DNA from: DATILL01 sp035476575
GTDB taxonomy: Bacteria > Actinomycetota > Actinomycetes > Mycobacteriales > JACQDL01
Direction: 5' to 3'
DNA length: 36,178 nucleotides
Assembly: GCA_035476575.1 (NCBI GenBank)
Contig: DATILL010000056.1
Span: 1 to 36,178 of the forward strand
The notes beneath the pieces were generated by a model, which saw only the letters and a program-made list of their open reading frames with translations, had not been told where the DNA came from and did no database searches. Below are positions 7,815 to 14,994 of this stretch, in pieces (position 1 is the stretch's first letter; each line of letters starts with the position of its first letter). The translations under genes were made by a program, and so were the position numbers.

Positions 7815-9827
7815 ATGGTCGGTGACGTGGAGCCTGTGCCCGCATGGGCCGAGGCTGAGTCCCTGGTCGCGATGGGCGAGCGGGCGTTGCACGTCGACGG
7901 CGACCTGAACGCCGCCCGATCCTGGTTCGCCCGGGCCTATGCGCTGGCCGAGGAGGCGCGGGCCGGGGAGCTGATGGCGGCTGCCGCGCTGGGGCTGGGT
8001 GGGCTGTGGGTACATGAGCACCGTCCGGTCGCGGAAGCGTCCAGTGTCGAGGCACGCCAGCGAACCGCGTTGTCGGTGCTGGATCCCCGGTGTCCGCTGG
8101 CGCTGCGGATGCGGGCCCGGCTGGCGGCCGAGGCCGACTACCGGGCCGGGGGGCACACCGCGATCGTGGCCATCCTTGATGAGGCGCGCCGGGCGGGTGA
8201 TCCGGTGGCGTTGGCGGAGGCCTTGAGCCTGGCGCATCACTGCCTGCTCGGGCCGCAGCACGCCGTCCGACGGTTGGGGCTCGCCGAGGAGCTGCTGCGG
8301 GAAGGGTCGCGCACTCACCGTCCCAGCGACGCGTTGATGGGCCTACTGTGGCGAGCCGTTGACCTGTTCCTGCTCGGCGACCCCCATGCGGAGCGTGCGT
8401 TCGCCGAGCTTTCCAGCGCCGAGCAGGCGAACCGCAACGCAGCCGTCGGCTTCGTCGTGTCAGCCATCCGGGTGATGCTCGGCATTCGGGGAGGACGGCT
8501 GGCTGAGGCCGAGCGGTCCGCCCAGGACTGCGCCGAGCGAGGCAGGGCGACTGGCGATGCCGACAGCCTCGGCTGGTACGGCGCCCAGATGGTCGCGATC
8601 CGGTGGTACCAGGGCCGCATCGGCGAGCTCGTGGGGCACCTCTCGGAGATCGCGAACTCGCCGATGCTGAGCGCGACGGACGACGCTTTCCTGGCCGCGT
8701 TGGCTGTCGCGGCGGCAACGGCAGGGAACCGGCGGCAGGCCCGCGGCGCGCTGGCCCGTCTCCGCGGTGACGATCTCGGCCGGCTGCCGCGCTCCAGCTC
8801 CTGGCTCACCGCGATGTACGGGGTGATCGAGGCGGCCGCCCTGCTGGACGATGTCGACATCGCCGCCCGTGCGTACGCCCTGCTGCTGCCTTACGCACGG
8901 CTGCCGATGATAGGCAGCCTCGGGGCCGCCTGCTTCGGTTCGGCGCACCATGCGTTGGGCGTCGCGTCGCTGACGACCCGCGAGCCCGGCCAGGCGGTCG
9001 AGCACTTCCGGGCGGCGATCGAGCAGAACACGGCGCTCGGCCACTGGCCGGCAGCGGCGTTGTCCGGGCACCGCCTCGGCCAGGCACTGGCCCTGCGGGG
9101 CGAGCGCGGTGACGACCGGGCGGCCGAGGTCGAGCGTGCCGCCGCCGTCCGGGAAGCCACCTCCCTGGGAACAACGCTGCCCGCCATCGTTGGTCCGGAC
9201 GCGCCGGCTGAGACCGACACCGCGACCGATACCGCGGTGTGCACGCGGAGTGGCCGGCACTGGCGCATCGAGCTCGGTGGCCGGTCCGCGGTCGTGGACG
9301 ACTCGGTCGGGGTCCGCTACCTGGCGACGCTGATCGCCAACCCGGCGGTCGAGATCCCCTGCATAGACCTGGCCGAGCCACCCGGGCCGGGCGGCCGCAG
9401 CCGCGCGGAAGGCCGGCGCGGCACCTCGCCCCAGGCGATGCTCGACGAGGTGGCGCTGCGGCAGTACCGGCAGCGGCTGGCGGAGCTGCGCGACGACATC
9501 GCGGAAGCCGAGGTCCTGAACGACGGCGAACGCGCCACCCGGCTGCGCGCTGAGGCGGGCTGGCTGGCCGACGAGCTGCAGGCGGCAACCGGCCTCGGCG
9601 GGGGAGCCCGCCACTTCGCCGACAACCCCGAACGCGCCCGGATAGCCGTGGGCAAGGCGATCCGGCGGGCGTTGCACCACATCAGCGCGGCTGACCCTGC
9701 CCTCGGCGAGGAGCTGTGCGCCGCCGTACAGACCGGCATGCGCTGCTGCTACCGCCCGTCGCCCGCCACCCGGTCCATGTCGCGGCGCAGGCCCACTGCC
9801 GGCCCATCACCATCCGCTGGTTCGTAG
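7815..9827 (+). CDS. TPR-rich regulator-like protein: C-terminal half of large ATP-binding regulators without the ATPase part
   Basis: Encodes 670 residues from the ATG at 7815 (MVGDVEPVPAWAEAESLVAM). Most of the protein is Ala/Leu-rich helical pairs of tetratricopeptide type (DLNAARSWFARAYALAEEAR, PGQAVEHFRAAIEQNTALGH). Residues around 490-650 match the C-terminal domain of actinobacterial AAA/LuxR-type large regulators: WRIELGGRSAVVDDSVGVRY, a helical hairpin with YRQRLAELRDDIAEAEVLND, then ARIAVGKAIRRALHHISAAD. No P-loop, HTH or cyclase domain is present, and none is found upstream to 7463, so the protein is either naturally short or a truncated regulator. Its position just before the P450/peptide cassette makes a regulatory role plausible but unproven. 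The 3' end abuts a 57-bp repeat. Confidence 0.65.
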   Translation: MVGDVEPVPAWAEAESLVAMGERALHVDGDLNAARSWFARAYALAEEARAGELMAAAALGLGGLWVHEHRPVAEASSVEARQRTALSVLDPRCPLALRMRARLAAEADYRAGGHTAIVAILDEARRAGDPVALAEALSLAHHCLLGPQHAVRRLGLAEELLREGSRTHRPSDALMGLLWRAVDLFLLGDPHAERAFAELSSAEQANRNAAVGFVVSAIRVMLGIRGGRLAEAERSAQDCAERGRATGDADSLGWYGAQMVAIRWYQGRIGELVGHLSEIANSPMLSATDDAFLAALAVAAATAGNRRQARGALARLRGDDLGRLPRSSSWLTAMYGVIEAAALLDDVDIAARAYALLLPYARLPMIGSLGAACFGSAHHALGVASLTTREPGQAVEHFRAAIEQNTALGHWPAAALSGHRLGQALALRGERGDDRAAEVERAAAVREATSLGTTLPAIVGPDAPAETDTATDTAVCTRSGRHWRIELGGRSAVVDDSVGVRYLATLIANPAVEIPCIDLAEPPGPGGRSRAEGRRGTSPQAMLDEVALRQYRQRLAELRDDIAEAEVLNDGERATRLRAEAGWLADELQAATGLGGGARHFADNPERARIAVGKAIRRALHHISAADPALGEELCAAVQTGMRCCYRPSPATRSMSRRRPTAGPSPSAGS

Positions 9828-9850
9828 GCGGCCGTTTGTCGGCAGGCGCA

Positions 9851-9907
9851 CGCACCGCCCGTGTGGTGACCTGTCGGCGTTGTGGTGACCTGTCGTTGTC
9901 CGCACCG
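9851..9907. repeat. 57-bp repeat, left arm of a perfect inverted pair flanking the P450-peptide-P450 cassette
   Basis: The reverse complement of this segment is identical over all 57 bases to 12775-12831. Internally it holds two copies of the GTGGTGACCTGTCG motif. It begins 24 bases after the TPR gene stop and ends 202 bases before the first P450. Related motifs recur at 31823-31939 and 35494-35575, so this belongs to a dispersed family. Confidence 0.9.
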
Positions 9908-9978
9908 TACAGATCAGGGAGAACCGGCCATCCCGGAGAAGGTCGTCGCTAGCACGCCCACCCGTCTCATCTTCCCCA

Positions 9979-10020
9979 GCGTTCCTTCCCCGTTCCATCC
10001 GATGGAACGGGAAGGAACGC
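9979..10020. promoter_or_regulatory. Strong inverted repeat upstream of the first P450
   Basis: GCGTTCCTTCCCCGTTCCATC and its complement meet around one central base; one extra C in the left arm is the only imperfection. The core GTTCCATC-C-GATGGAAC is a perfect 17-base palindrome. It lies 90 bases before the P450 start and 152 bases after the TPR gene. It could be a bidirectional terminator/insulator or an operator of the cassette. Confidence 0.55.
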
Positions 10021-10054
10021 CGTACGGGGTGAACGCCGGAAGGTTCCGGGACGG

Positions 10055-10074
10055 GATGCCGTCCGATCGGCATC
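10055..10074. promoter_or_regulatory. Second inverted repeat close to the P450 start
   Basis: GATGCCG, a TCCGAT spacer, then CGGCATC. It ends 35 bases before the ATG of the first P450. A possible -10 element TAGCCT follows directly at about 10077, so the repeat would overlap the -35 region and could act as an operator. No clear -35 hexamer is visible. Confidence 0.4.
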
Positions 10075-10109
10075 CGTAGCCTGCCCGCGCGTTCACAGGG
10101 GGATAGCAC

Positions 10110-11312
10110 ATGACGTTCGCAGCCACCGGCGGAACGAACGGTCACCCGGTTGGGCCGCGCCCTGACCTGGCCGCCTTCCGGCACAACCCGTTGGCATATC
10201 TGGCCGCGGATCTGGCCGCGGGGCTCGACGACACCGACGACGTGTGGCGCTTCGCGCCGGGTCGTGTCTGCGTGGCCAACCCGGAGGCCGCCCGCGAGGT
10301 GATGAGCAACCGACGCGGCACGTTTGTCGAGACCTCCGACTTCTTCCACACCCGCGACGGGGTCTTCGGCCCCAGATCCGCGCAGATCGAGATCGGTCGC
10401 GCGGCCCGTGCCCTCGTCGGCCGCCACCTCGACGCCCGCCGGGCCGACCTGCCCCGGCTGGTCAGCGATCGTCTGGTGCCCGCGAGCACGTGGCCGGACG
10501 CGGGCAACCTGTTGGTCCGCGAGCACCTGCGTGACGTGGTGCTGCACCGGGACACCCCGGCGGAGCTGCACGACGCCGTCGACGGCATCATCACCCGTGC
10601 GGTGCTGGCAGGTGCGCGGCGGCGGCATTCGGCGCTGTCCCGGGTCTGGTTTCGCCGCGGGGTGATGCGCGTCCTCAGGCGGGAGATCCGGGCACGCCGG
10701 AGCGTCGGCGTCGAGGAGCCACGCGACCTGCTGGACGTGACCGTCGCCGGGGCCGGGCCCTCGGCGACGCCCGACGACCTGGCCGAGGTCTACCTGTCGT
10801 TCCTGTTCGCCACGGTCGGCTCGATCGGTTTCGCCCTCGGCTGGTCGGTCTACCTCGCCGGTACGCACCCCGGCACCTGCGACGACCAGCCGGGGTCGAT
10901 CGTCCGGGAGGCGTTGCGGCTCTGGCCGGTCGCGTGGCTGTTCGCCCGTACGCCGAGCCGGGCGCATGAGCTGGCCGGCGTCACGGTCGGCCCGCGGGAC
11001 GAGGTGAGTGTGTGCACCTACCTCGTCCACCGCCACCCGCGGCACTGGGACCGCCCGGATGAGTTCGTGCCAGGCCGCTGGGCGACGTCCGTCCCCCGTC
11101 CGGCCTTCATGCCGTTCGGGTTCGGGCCGCACGCCTGCACCGGCGCCACCGTGACGATGACGCTGCTGGAGGACCTGGTCCGCATCATCACCCGCGACTG
11201 GCACCTCTCGGTCACCGCGAGCGGCGGCGGACCCCACCTCGGCCCTGCCCTGGCTCCGCCGCGTTTCGTCGCGGAGCTGCGTGCTCGCGTCCCTTCCCGT
11301 GAGAGGAGGTGA
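10110..11312 (+). CDS. Cytochrome P450 (first of two flanking a small peptide gene)
   Basis: Encodes 400 residues; AGGGGG lies 7 bases before the ATG. The K-helix ExxR is E267-A-L-R270 and the haem loop is FGFGPHACTG with C343 as thiolate ligand. The I-helix reads FLFATVGSIG (231-240) and lacks the usual acid-alcohol pair, which is seen in some P450s doing radical coupling in place of hydroxylation. The N-terminus has no membrane anchor, so the protein is soluble and would need a ferredoxin/reductase or peroxide; no ferredoxin gene is in the window. Its stop codon is embedded in the AGGAGGTGA ribosome site of the next gene, a 31-codon peptide, so translation is tightly linked. Peptide oxidation is the inferred role. 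Confidence 0.92.
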   Translation: MTFAATGGTNGHPVGPRPDLAAFRHNPLAYLAADLAAGLDDTDDVWRFAPGRVCVANPEAAREVMSNRRGTFVETSDFFHTRDGVFGPRSAQIEIGRAARALVGRHLDARRADLPRLVSDRLVPASTWPDAGNLLVREHLRDVVLHRDTPAELHDAVDGIITRAVLAGARRRHSALSRVWFRRGVMRVLRREIRARRSVGVEEPRDLLDVTVAGAGPSATPDDLAEVYLSFLFATVGSIGFALGWSVYLAGTHPGTCDDQPGSIVREALRLWPVAWLFARTPSRAHELAGVTVGPRDEVSVCTYLVHRHPRHWDRPDEFVPGRWATSVPRPAFMPFGFGPHACTGATVTMTLLEDLVRIITRDWHLSVTASGGGPHLGPALAPPRFVAELRARVPSRERR

Positions 11313-11316
11313 CATC

Positions 11317-11412
11317 GTGGCGAAGCTCTACTACTCGATCAGAGCGGCCCTCAGCGTCCGCTGGCCGTACGGCGAGTTCCACAGCTTCTGGTACCTCTAC
11401 CACCACATCTGA
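11317..11412 (+). CDS. 31-residue aromatic-rich peptide, candidate RiPP precursor
   Basis: The GTG at 11317 is preceded by a perfect AGGAGGTGA 5 bases upstream (7 from AGGAGG), which contains the stop of the first P450. The product has a short basic N-terminal half (MAKLYYSIRAALSVR) and a C-terminal half WPYGEFHSFWYLYHHI, in which 10 of 16 residues are W, F, Y or H. It has no Cys, so lanthipeptide or sactipeptide chemistry is excluded. Known P450-crosslinked RiPPs (biarylitides, cittilins, tryptorubin-type atropopeptides) come from very short precursors with C-terminal W/Y/H cores next to a P450 gene. The layout here fits that logic with two P450s. No protease or transporter is adjacent. An alternative is a small structural protein. 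Confidence 0.75.
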   Translation: MAKLYYSIRAALSVRWPYGEFHSFWYLYHHI

Positions 11413-11422
11413 CCGGTACGCG

Positions 11423-11450
11423 CGGGGAGCCGCCGACCGGCGGTTCCCCG
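11423..11450 (+). terminator. Hairpin between the peptide gene and the second P450
   Basis: A 12-bp stem (CGGGGAGCCGCC with GGCGGTTCCCCG, one G-U pair) and a GACC tetraloop begin 11 bases after the peptide stop. No U-tract follows, so partial termination or 3'-end protection of the peptide message is more likely than full termination. It would raise the peptide level relative to the second P450. Confidence 0.6.
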
Positions 11451-11471
11451 TACACCGCAAGGGGCAACGCC

Positions 11472-12698
11472 ATGACCAGTCCGCACCACGCCACAGACTT
11501 CCTGCACGACCTGCGCCTGCGCAGCGCTGCCGAAGGCGGCATCTTCTGGGTGGACGACGATCAGCTCGCGATCTTCGAGCCGAACGCGGCGCGCCGGGTG
11601 AGCAGCGAGAACTGGCGCGGTCTCGTGATGCCCGACCGCCTTGTCGACATGGTTCGGCGGCGCCGCAGCACGCAGGTGCGGTGGACCCGCGTCCGGACGG
11701 CGTGGCTCACCCAGCTGCACAAGCTCACCACGGGCGAGCACAACGCCACCATGATCGCGCGAATGGAACAGATCATCGACGCGCGGCTCGGCGCCGACGT
11801 CGACCTCGTCATGCTGGCGCAGGATGTCGCCGTGCAGTCCATGCTGCCGGTCGCGCTGTCCGGTCTCACCCCCCGCGAGGCCGCGCGGGTCAGCCAGGAC
11901 CTCAACCAGAAGCTGGTCCGCCTGATCGATCGGCACTCGGGCCACGGGCCGTGGCATCGCCTGCATTTCGCCGCCGTACAGGTCCGGGCCGGCCTCGTGG
12001 TACGGCGGGTGCTGCGCGAACGTGCCTCCGGCCGCCGCCCCCGGGAGCTGGACCTCGCGGATCCGATCGTTGACCTGATGCCGGAGCTCGGCATGGACCG
12101 CGCGCTCGACGTGGTCACCGCGGTGCTGACCGCGATCGGCGGTCCGCCCGGTGCCGCGGCCGCGAGCGTGCTGTACGAGCTCGCCCGCAACCCGGAGTGG
12201 GCGCGGCGGCTCACCGCTGAGCTGCGGGGCATGGACCTGGCCGAGCTCTGTGCCGCACCGACGAAGGCGGCACCGGTCACGCACCGGTTCGTCAAGGAGG
12301 TGCTGCGCATGTGGAGCCCGCCGCTGGTGCTCGTGCGGCGCTCACTGTTCTCGTTCGACCTTGGCACCACCCGGTTGGAGAAAGGACGCGGCTACCTGCT
12401 GAGCCCGCACATGATCCATCGTGACCACCGGTTCTGGCAGCAGGCCGACACGTTCGACCCGGACCGTTTCCTGCCCGGTGCGCCGCACGGGCCTGCCGAC
12501 CGGGGATATTACGTGCCGTTCGGCTGGGCACCGAAGAAGTGTGTCGGCGCCGACATCGGCACGATCCAGCTCATTGCACTGTGCTACCTGATGTGTACGC
12601 GCTACCGCCTCATCGTGCCGGACGTCGAGACGATCACCGTGGCATACCGTTTCGCACCGGTGCCGCAGCAGTTCCGTGGCCATCTCTCGTTGAGATGA
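11472..12698 (+). CDS. Cytochrome P450 (second, downstream of the peptide)
   Basis: Encodes 408 residues. The K-helix ExxR is E276-V-L-R279; the haem loop is FGWAPKKCVG with C357 as ligand. The I-helix region AVLTAIGGPPG (217-227) has prolines where the acid-alcohol pair normally sits. It is clearly a different P450 subfamily from the first: the haem loop, the N-terminus and the I-helix all differ, so the pair did not arise by recent tandem duplication. The start lies 59 bases after the peptide stop with a hairpin between. AAGGGG lies about 8 bases before the ATG. Soluble, no anchor. It is inferred to make a second modification on the same peptide. The gene is followed at 32 bases by the GGTCACCAC repeat array. 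Confidence 0.92.
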   Translation: MTSPHHATDFLHDLRLRSAAEGGIFWVDDDQLAIFEPNAARRVSSENWRGLVMPDRLVDMVRRRRSTQVRWTRVRTAWLTQLHKLTTGEHNATMIARMEQIIDARLGADVDLVMLAQDVAVQSMLPVALSGLTPREAARVSQDLNQKLVRLIDRHSGHGPWHRLHFAAVQVRAGLVVRRVLRERASGRRPRELDLADPIVDLMPELGMDRALDVVTAVLTAIGGPPGAAAASVLYELARNPEWARRLTAELRGMDLAELCAAPTKAAPVTHRFVKEVLRMWSPPLVLVRRSLFSFDLGTTRLEKGRGYLLSPHMIHRDHRFWQQADTFDPDRFLPGAPHGPADRGYYVPFGWAPKKCVGADIGTIQLIALCYLMCTRYRLIVPDVETITVAYRFAPVPQQFRGHLSLR

Positions 12699-12729
12699 GC
12701 CTCCACGGCGGCGATCTCAACCGGCGGCC

Positions 12730-12831
12730 CGGACAACGACAGGTCACCACAACGTCGACAGGTCACCACACGGGCGGTGCGGACAACGACAGGTCACCAC
12801 AACGCCGACAGGTCACCACACGGGCGGTGCG
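12730..12831. repeat. Tandem GGTCACCAC repeat; includes the right arm of the perfect 57-bp inverted pair
   Basis: Two tandem units of about 50 bases (12731-12780 and 12781-12830) differ by one base (AACGTCG versus AACGCCG). Segment 12775-12831 is the exact reverse complement of 9851-9907. Each unit contains CGACAGGTCACCAC twice or nearly so. The array closes the P450-peptide-P450 cassette. Confidence 0.9.
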
Positions 12832-13199
12832 ATGCCACCCGCGCCGCCGCGCCCTAGACAGCGGCCTGGCGCGAGCCGGCTTGCCGCCACCCTGCCGGGC
12901 ACGACCATGTGCGCCATGACGTCCGGGGACACCGGTCCTCCCACGGCCTGACCCACCAGCACCACCATGCTGCCTGACCGGACAGGTCGACACCCGGGCC
13001 AAGATTTCGAGCCGCACAGGATGTTTTCGTGCGTGTGATGTATCAGGACGGCATCGGCCGTGTTCATTGCTTCGCCGGTCGTGGTGCTTCGCCGGCCTGC
13101 TAGCGTAACGAGCCACGTTGCGGGAAGAAGCCCGGCGCGCGAGCGCCACCCGTATTTCGTGTCGTCGTTATTTCGTGCTGTCCGGAGGGATGTGCCGCC
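12832..13199. other. Intergenic region before the haem-oxygenase gene group
   Basis: No convincing gene. TGCTTCGCCGG occurs twice near 13071-13101. TAGCGT near 13101 could be a -10 for the following gene but no good -35 pairs with it. It separates the peptide cassette from the next operon, so the two are probably transcribed independently. Confidence 0.4.
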
Positions 13200-13643
13200 A
13201 TGTCGCTGGGACCACGGCTCGCGAGGAAGGCCCTCGCCACCGTACGACTCGCCAACGGGACGGCGGGGCTGCTCGCCCCCGAGCTGCTGCTGCGGCGGCT
13301 CGGCGCCGATGCGCAGACCGGTCGCTTCGGGATCTACCCGTTCCGCATGTTCGGCATCCGGACGATTCTGATCGGCGCCGACCTGCTCGTGCTCCGCGGC
13401 GAGGAGCGCCACCGGGCGGTACGGCTCGCCGTCCTGATCCATGCCACGGACACGATATCCGCGGCGACCGCCTGGGTGCGGGGTGACCTTCCTCGTAAGG
13501 CCGCGGTGATGGCCACGCTGATATCCGCCGGCAACACCGTACTAGCGATCATATCCACTCGGGAACAACCCGATCCGCGGAGCCTTGAGCGAAAAATCCG
13601 GGCGGAGATGTATCCCCAGCCGAGCGTCCACACTCCATCCTGA
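13200..13643 (+). CDS. Small membrane protein, possibly DUF4267-like
   Basis: Encodes 147 residues; GGAGGG lies 10 bases before the ATG. Hydrophobic stretches around YPFRMFGIRTILIGADLLVL, AVRLAVLIHATDTISAATAW and AAVMATLISAGNTVLAIIS suggest three or four membrane segments. The spacing of R-x-F/W-G-x-R and the later D-x-x-S/A segment resembles DUF4267-type small membrane proteins, though I am not certain of the family. It precedes the 424-aa gene by 76 bases on the same strand and may be the first gene of the haem-oxygenase group. Function unknown. Confidence 0.7.
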   Translation: MSLGPRLARKALATVRLANGTAGLLAPELLLRRLGADAQTGRFGIYPFRMFGIRTILIGADLLVLRGEERHRAVRLAVLIHATDTISAATAWVRGDLPRKAAVMATLISAGNTVLAIISTREQPDPRSLERKIRAEMYPQPSVHTPS

Positions 13644-13719
13644 CACGGGTAGCGTACGAACGCAGGCCAATCTTCGTCCAGCGGCACAGCAACGGCGGCC
13701 CGACCGCGGGGGGACAGCG

Positions 13720-14994
13720 ATGCCACACCAGCTCGGTGTCACGATCAGGGCGACGGTCGCGCCTGGGCGGGCCGCCGACCTGCGCGAATGGTTGGTCCAG
13801 ACCGGTCGGCGGGGCATGGCCGAGATTCCGTTCGACTTCGCACACCTGCGCGGTGTCCACTTCGCTCGGCTGTTCCTGTTCGAGGACGCGGTGGATCTCG
13901 ACGGCCAGCCGATCCCGGCCAGCCTGGTCTACATGAGCGAGGTGGACGCGCCGCTGCGGCGGCACCTGGCCGAGCTGGTGGACGTGGCCGGCGAGGGGAT
14001 CGACCTCGCTTTCGGGCATTGCGAGGGCTACCCGCGGCCGGGCGCGCGGCGCCGCATCCGGATCCGCTGGCTGCGCCGGCATCTAGTCTCCGCCAGCGCG
14101 GTGTACGTCAACACGGTGGGCCGCGGGCTCGAGCAGATCCGGCAGGAGGCGAAGCTGCGCGGGGAACTGCAGGACTACCTCGACCGGACTGGCCACGAAT
14201 GGTCCGCGGACACGCCGGAACGGGTGCGCACCGATATCCAGACATACGTCGCTGGGCGTCCCGACCTCGCCTGGGCGATAAAGCCGCCGGCGCGCCCGAG
14301 CCTGGTATGGCGGGCCCGTGAGGCCGTACACCTGGTCGGCGTGCCGCTGGTCGTGCTGTTGCTGCTGCCATTGCTGTTGGTCGCGCTCCCGGCCTGGGCC
14401 GGGCTGCTGCGGCTCAGCGAGCGTCGCGACGTGCCGGACGCCGAAAGGCCGACGCCGGAGCACGTCCGCGCACTCGCCTCCTGCGAGGACTTCGTCACGC
14501 AGAACCCATTCGCCGCGATCGGCCTGTTCAAGAGCGGGCTGCTGCGCCGGACCACCGCCCGGGGCGTGTTGTTCGCGATCGACTACGCGGTCCGGCACGT
14601 CTACAACCACAACGACCTGGCCGGTGTGAAGACGATTCACTTCGCCCGATGGGTGCCGCTGGACGGCTGGCGGCGGATGGTGTTCGCCAGCAACTACGAC
14701 GGCAGCCTGGAAAGCTACATGGACGACTTCATCGACCGGCTCGGCTGGGGGCTGAACGCCGTCTTCAGCAACGGCCAAGGCTATCCGCGCACCCGCTGGC
14801 TGCTGTTCGGCGGCGCCCAGTACGAGCAGGACTTCAAGTACTACCTGCGCCGTCACCAGGTGCCCGTCGTGGCCTGGTACAGCGCCTACCCGACGCTCAC
14901 CGCCCACAACATCGAGAACAACGCGCGAATCCGCGCCGGCCTCTGTGGCGACCTGATGCCAGCGGAGACCGAACAATGGCTCTCCCTCCTGTGA
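13720..14994 (+). CDS. Conserved protein of unknown function (424 aa) preceding a DyP peroxidase
   Basis: The ATG at 13720 follows GGGGGG by 6 bases. The N-terminal half starts with VTIRATVAPGRAADLREWLV and the C-terminal half contains TIHFARWVPLDGWRRMVFAS, NYDGSLESYMDDFIDRLGWG and AVFSNGQGYPRTRWLLFGGA. Both halves look like ferredoxin-like alpha/beta domains. A single hydrophobic segment of about 25 residues (VPLVVLLLLPLLLVALPAWA) lies between them at about 207-235, so it is probably membrane-attached. Its 3' end overlaps the DyP start, indicating translational coupling and a shared process with the downstream oxidases. I do not recognise a named family. It may present or handle a lipid substrate, which is speculation. 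Confidence 0.8.
   Translation: MPHQLGVTIRATVAPGRAADLREWLVQTGRRGMAEIPFDFAHLRGVHFARLFLFEDAVDLDGQPIPASLVYMSEVDAPLRRHLAELVDVAGEGIDLAFGHCEGYPRPGARRRIRIRWLRRHLVSASAVYVNTVGRGLEQIRQEAKLRGELQDYLDRTGHEWSADTPERVRTDIQTYVAGRPDLAWAIKPPARPSLVWRAREAVHLVGVPLVVLLLLPLLLVALPAWAGLLRLSERRDVPDAERPTPEHVRALASCEDFVTQNPFAAIGLFKSGLLRRTTARGVLFAIDYAVRHVYNHNDLAGVKTIHFARWVPLDGWRRMVFASNYDGSLESYMDDFIDRLGWGLNAVFSNGQGYPRTRWLLFGGAQYEQDFKYYLRRHQVPVVAWYSAYPTLTAHNIENNARIRAGLCGDLMPAETEQWLSLL

Noticed and set aside
11317..11412. Lanthipeptide or sactipeptide precursor
   Set aside because: The peptide has no Cys and no LanM/LanB or radical-SAM gene is adjacent.
9851..12831. Reading the 57-bp inverted repeats as ends of a classic insertion sequence
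   Set aside because: No transposase or target duplication is seen and the same motif occurs alone at other intergenic sites; kept only as a possible mobile cassette.
12730..12831. CRISPR array
   Set aside because: Only two tandem units, no unique spacers, no cas genes, and dispersed copies elsewhere.
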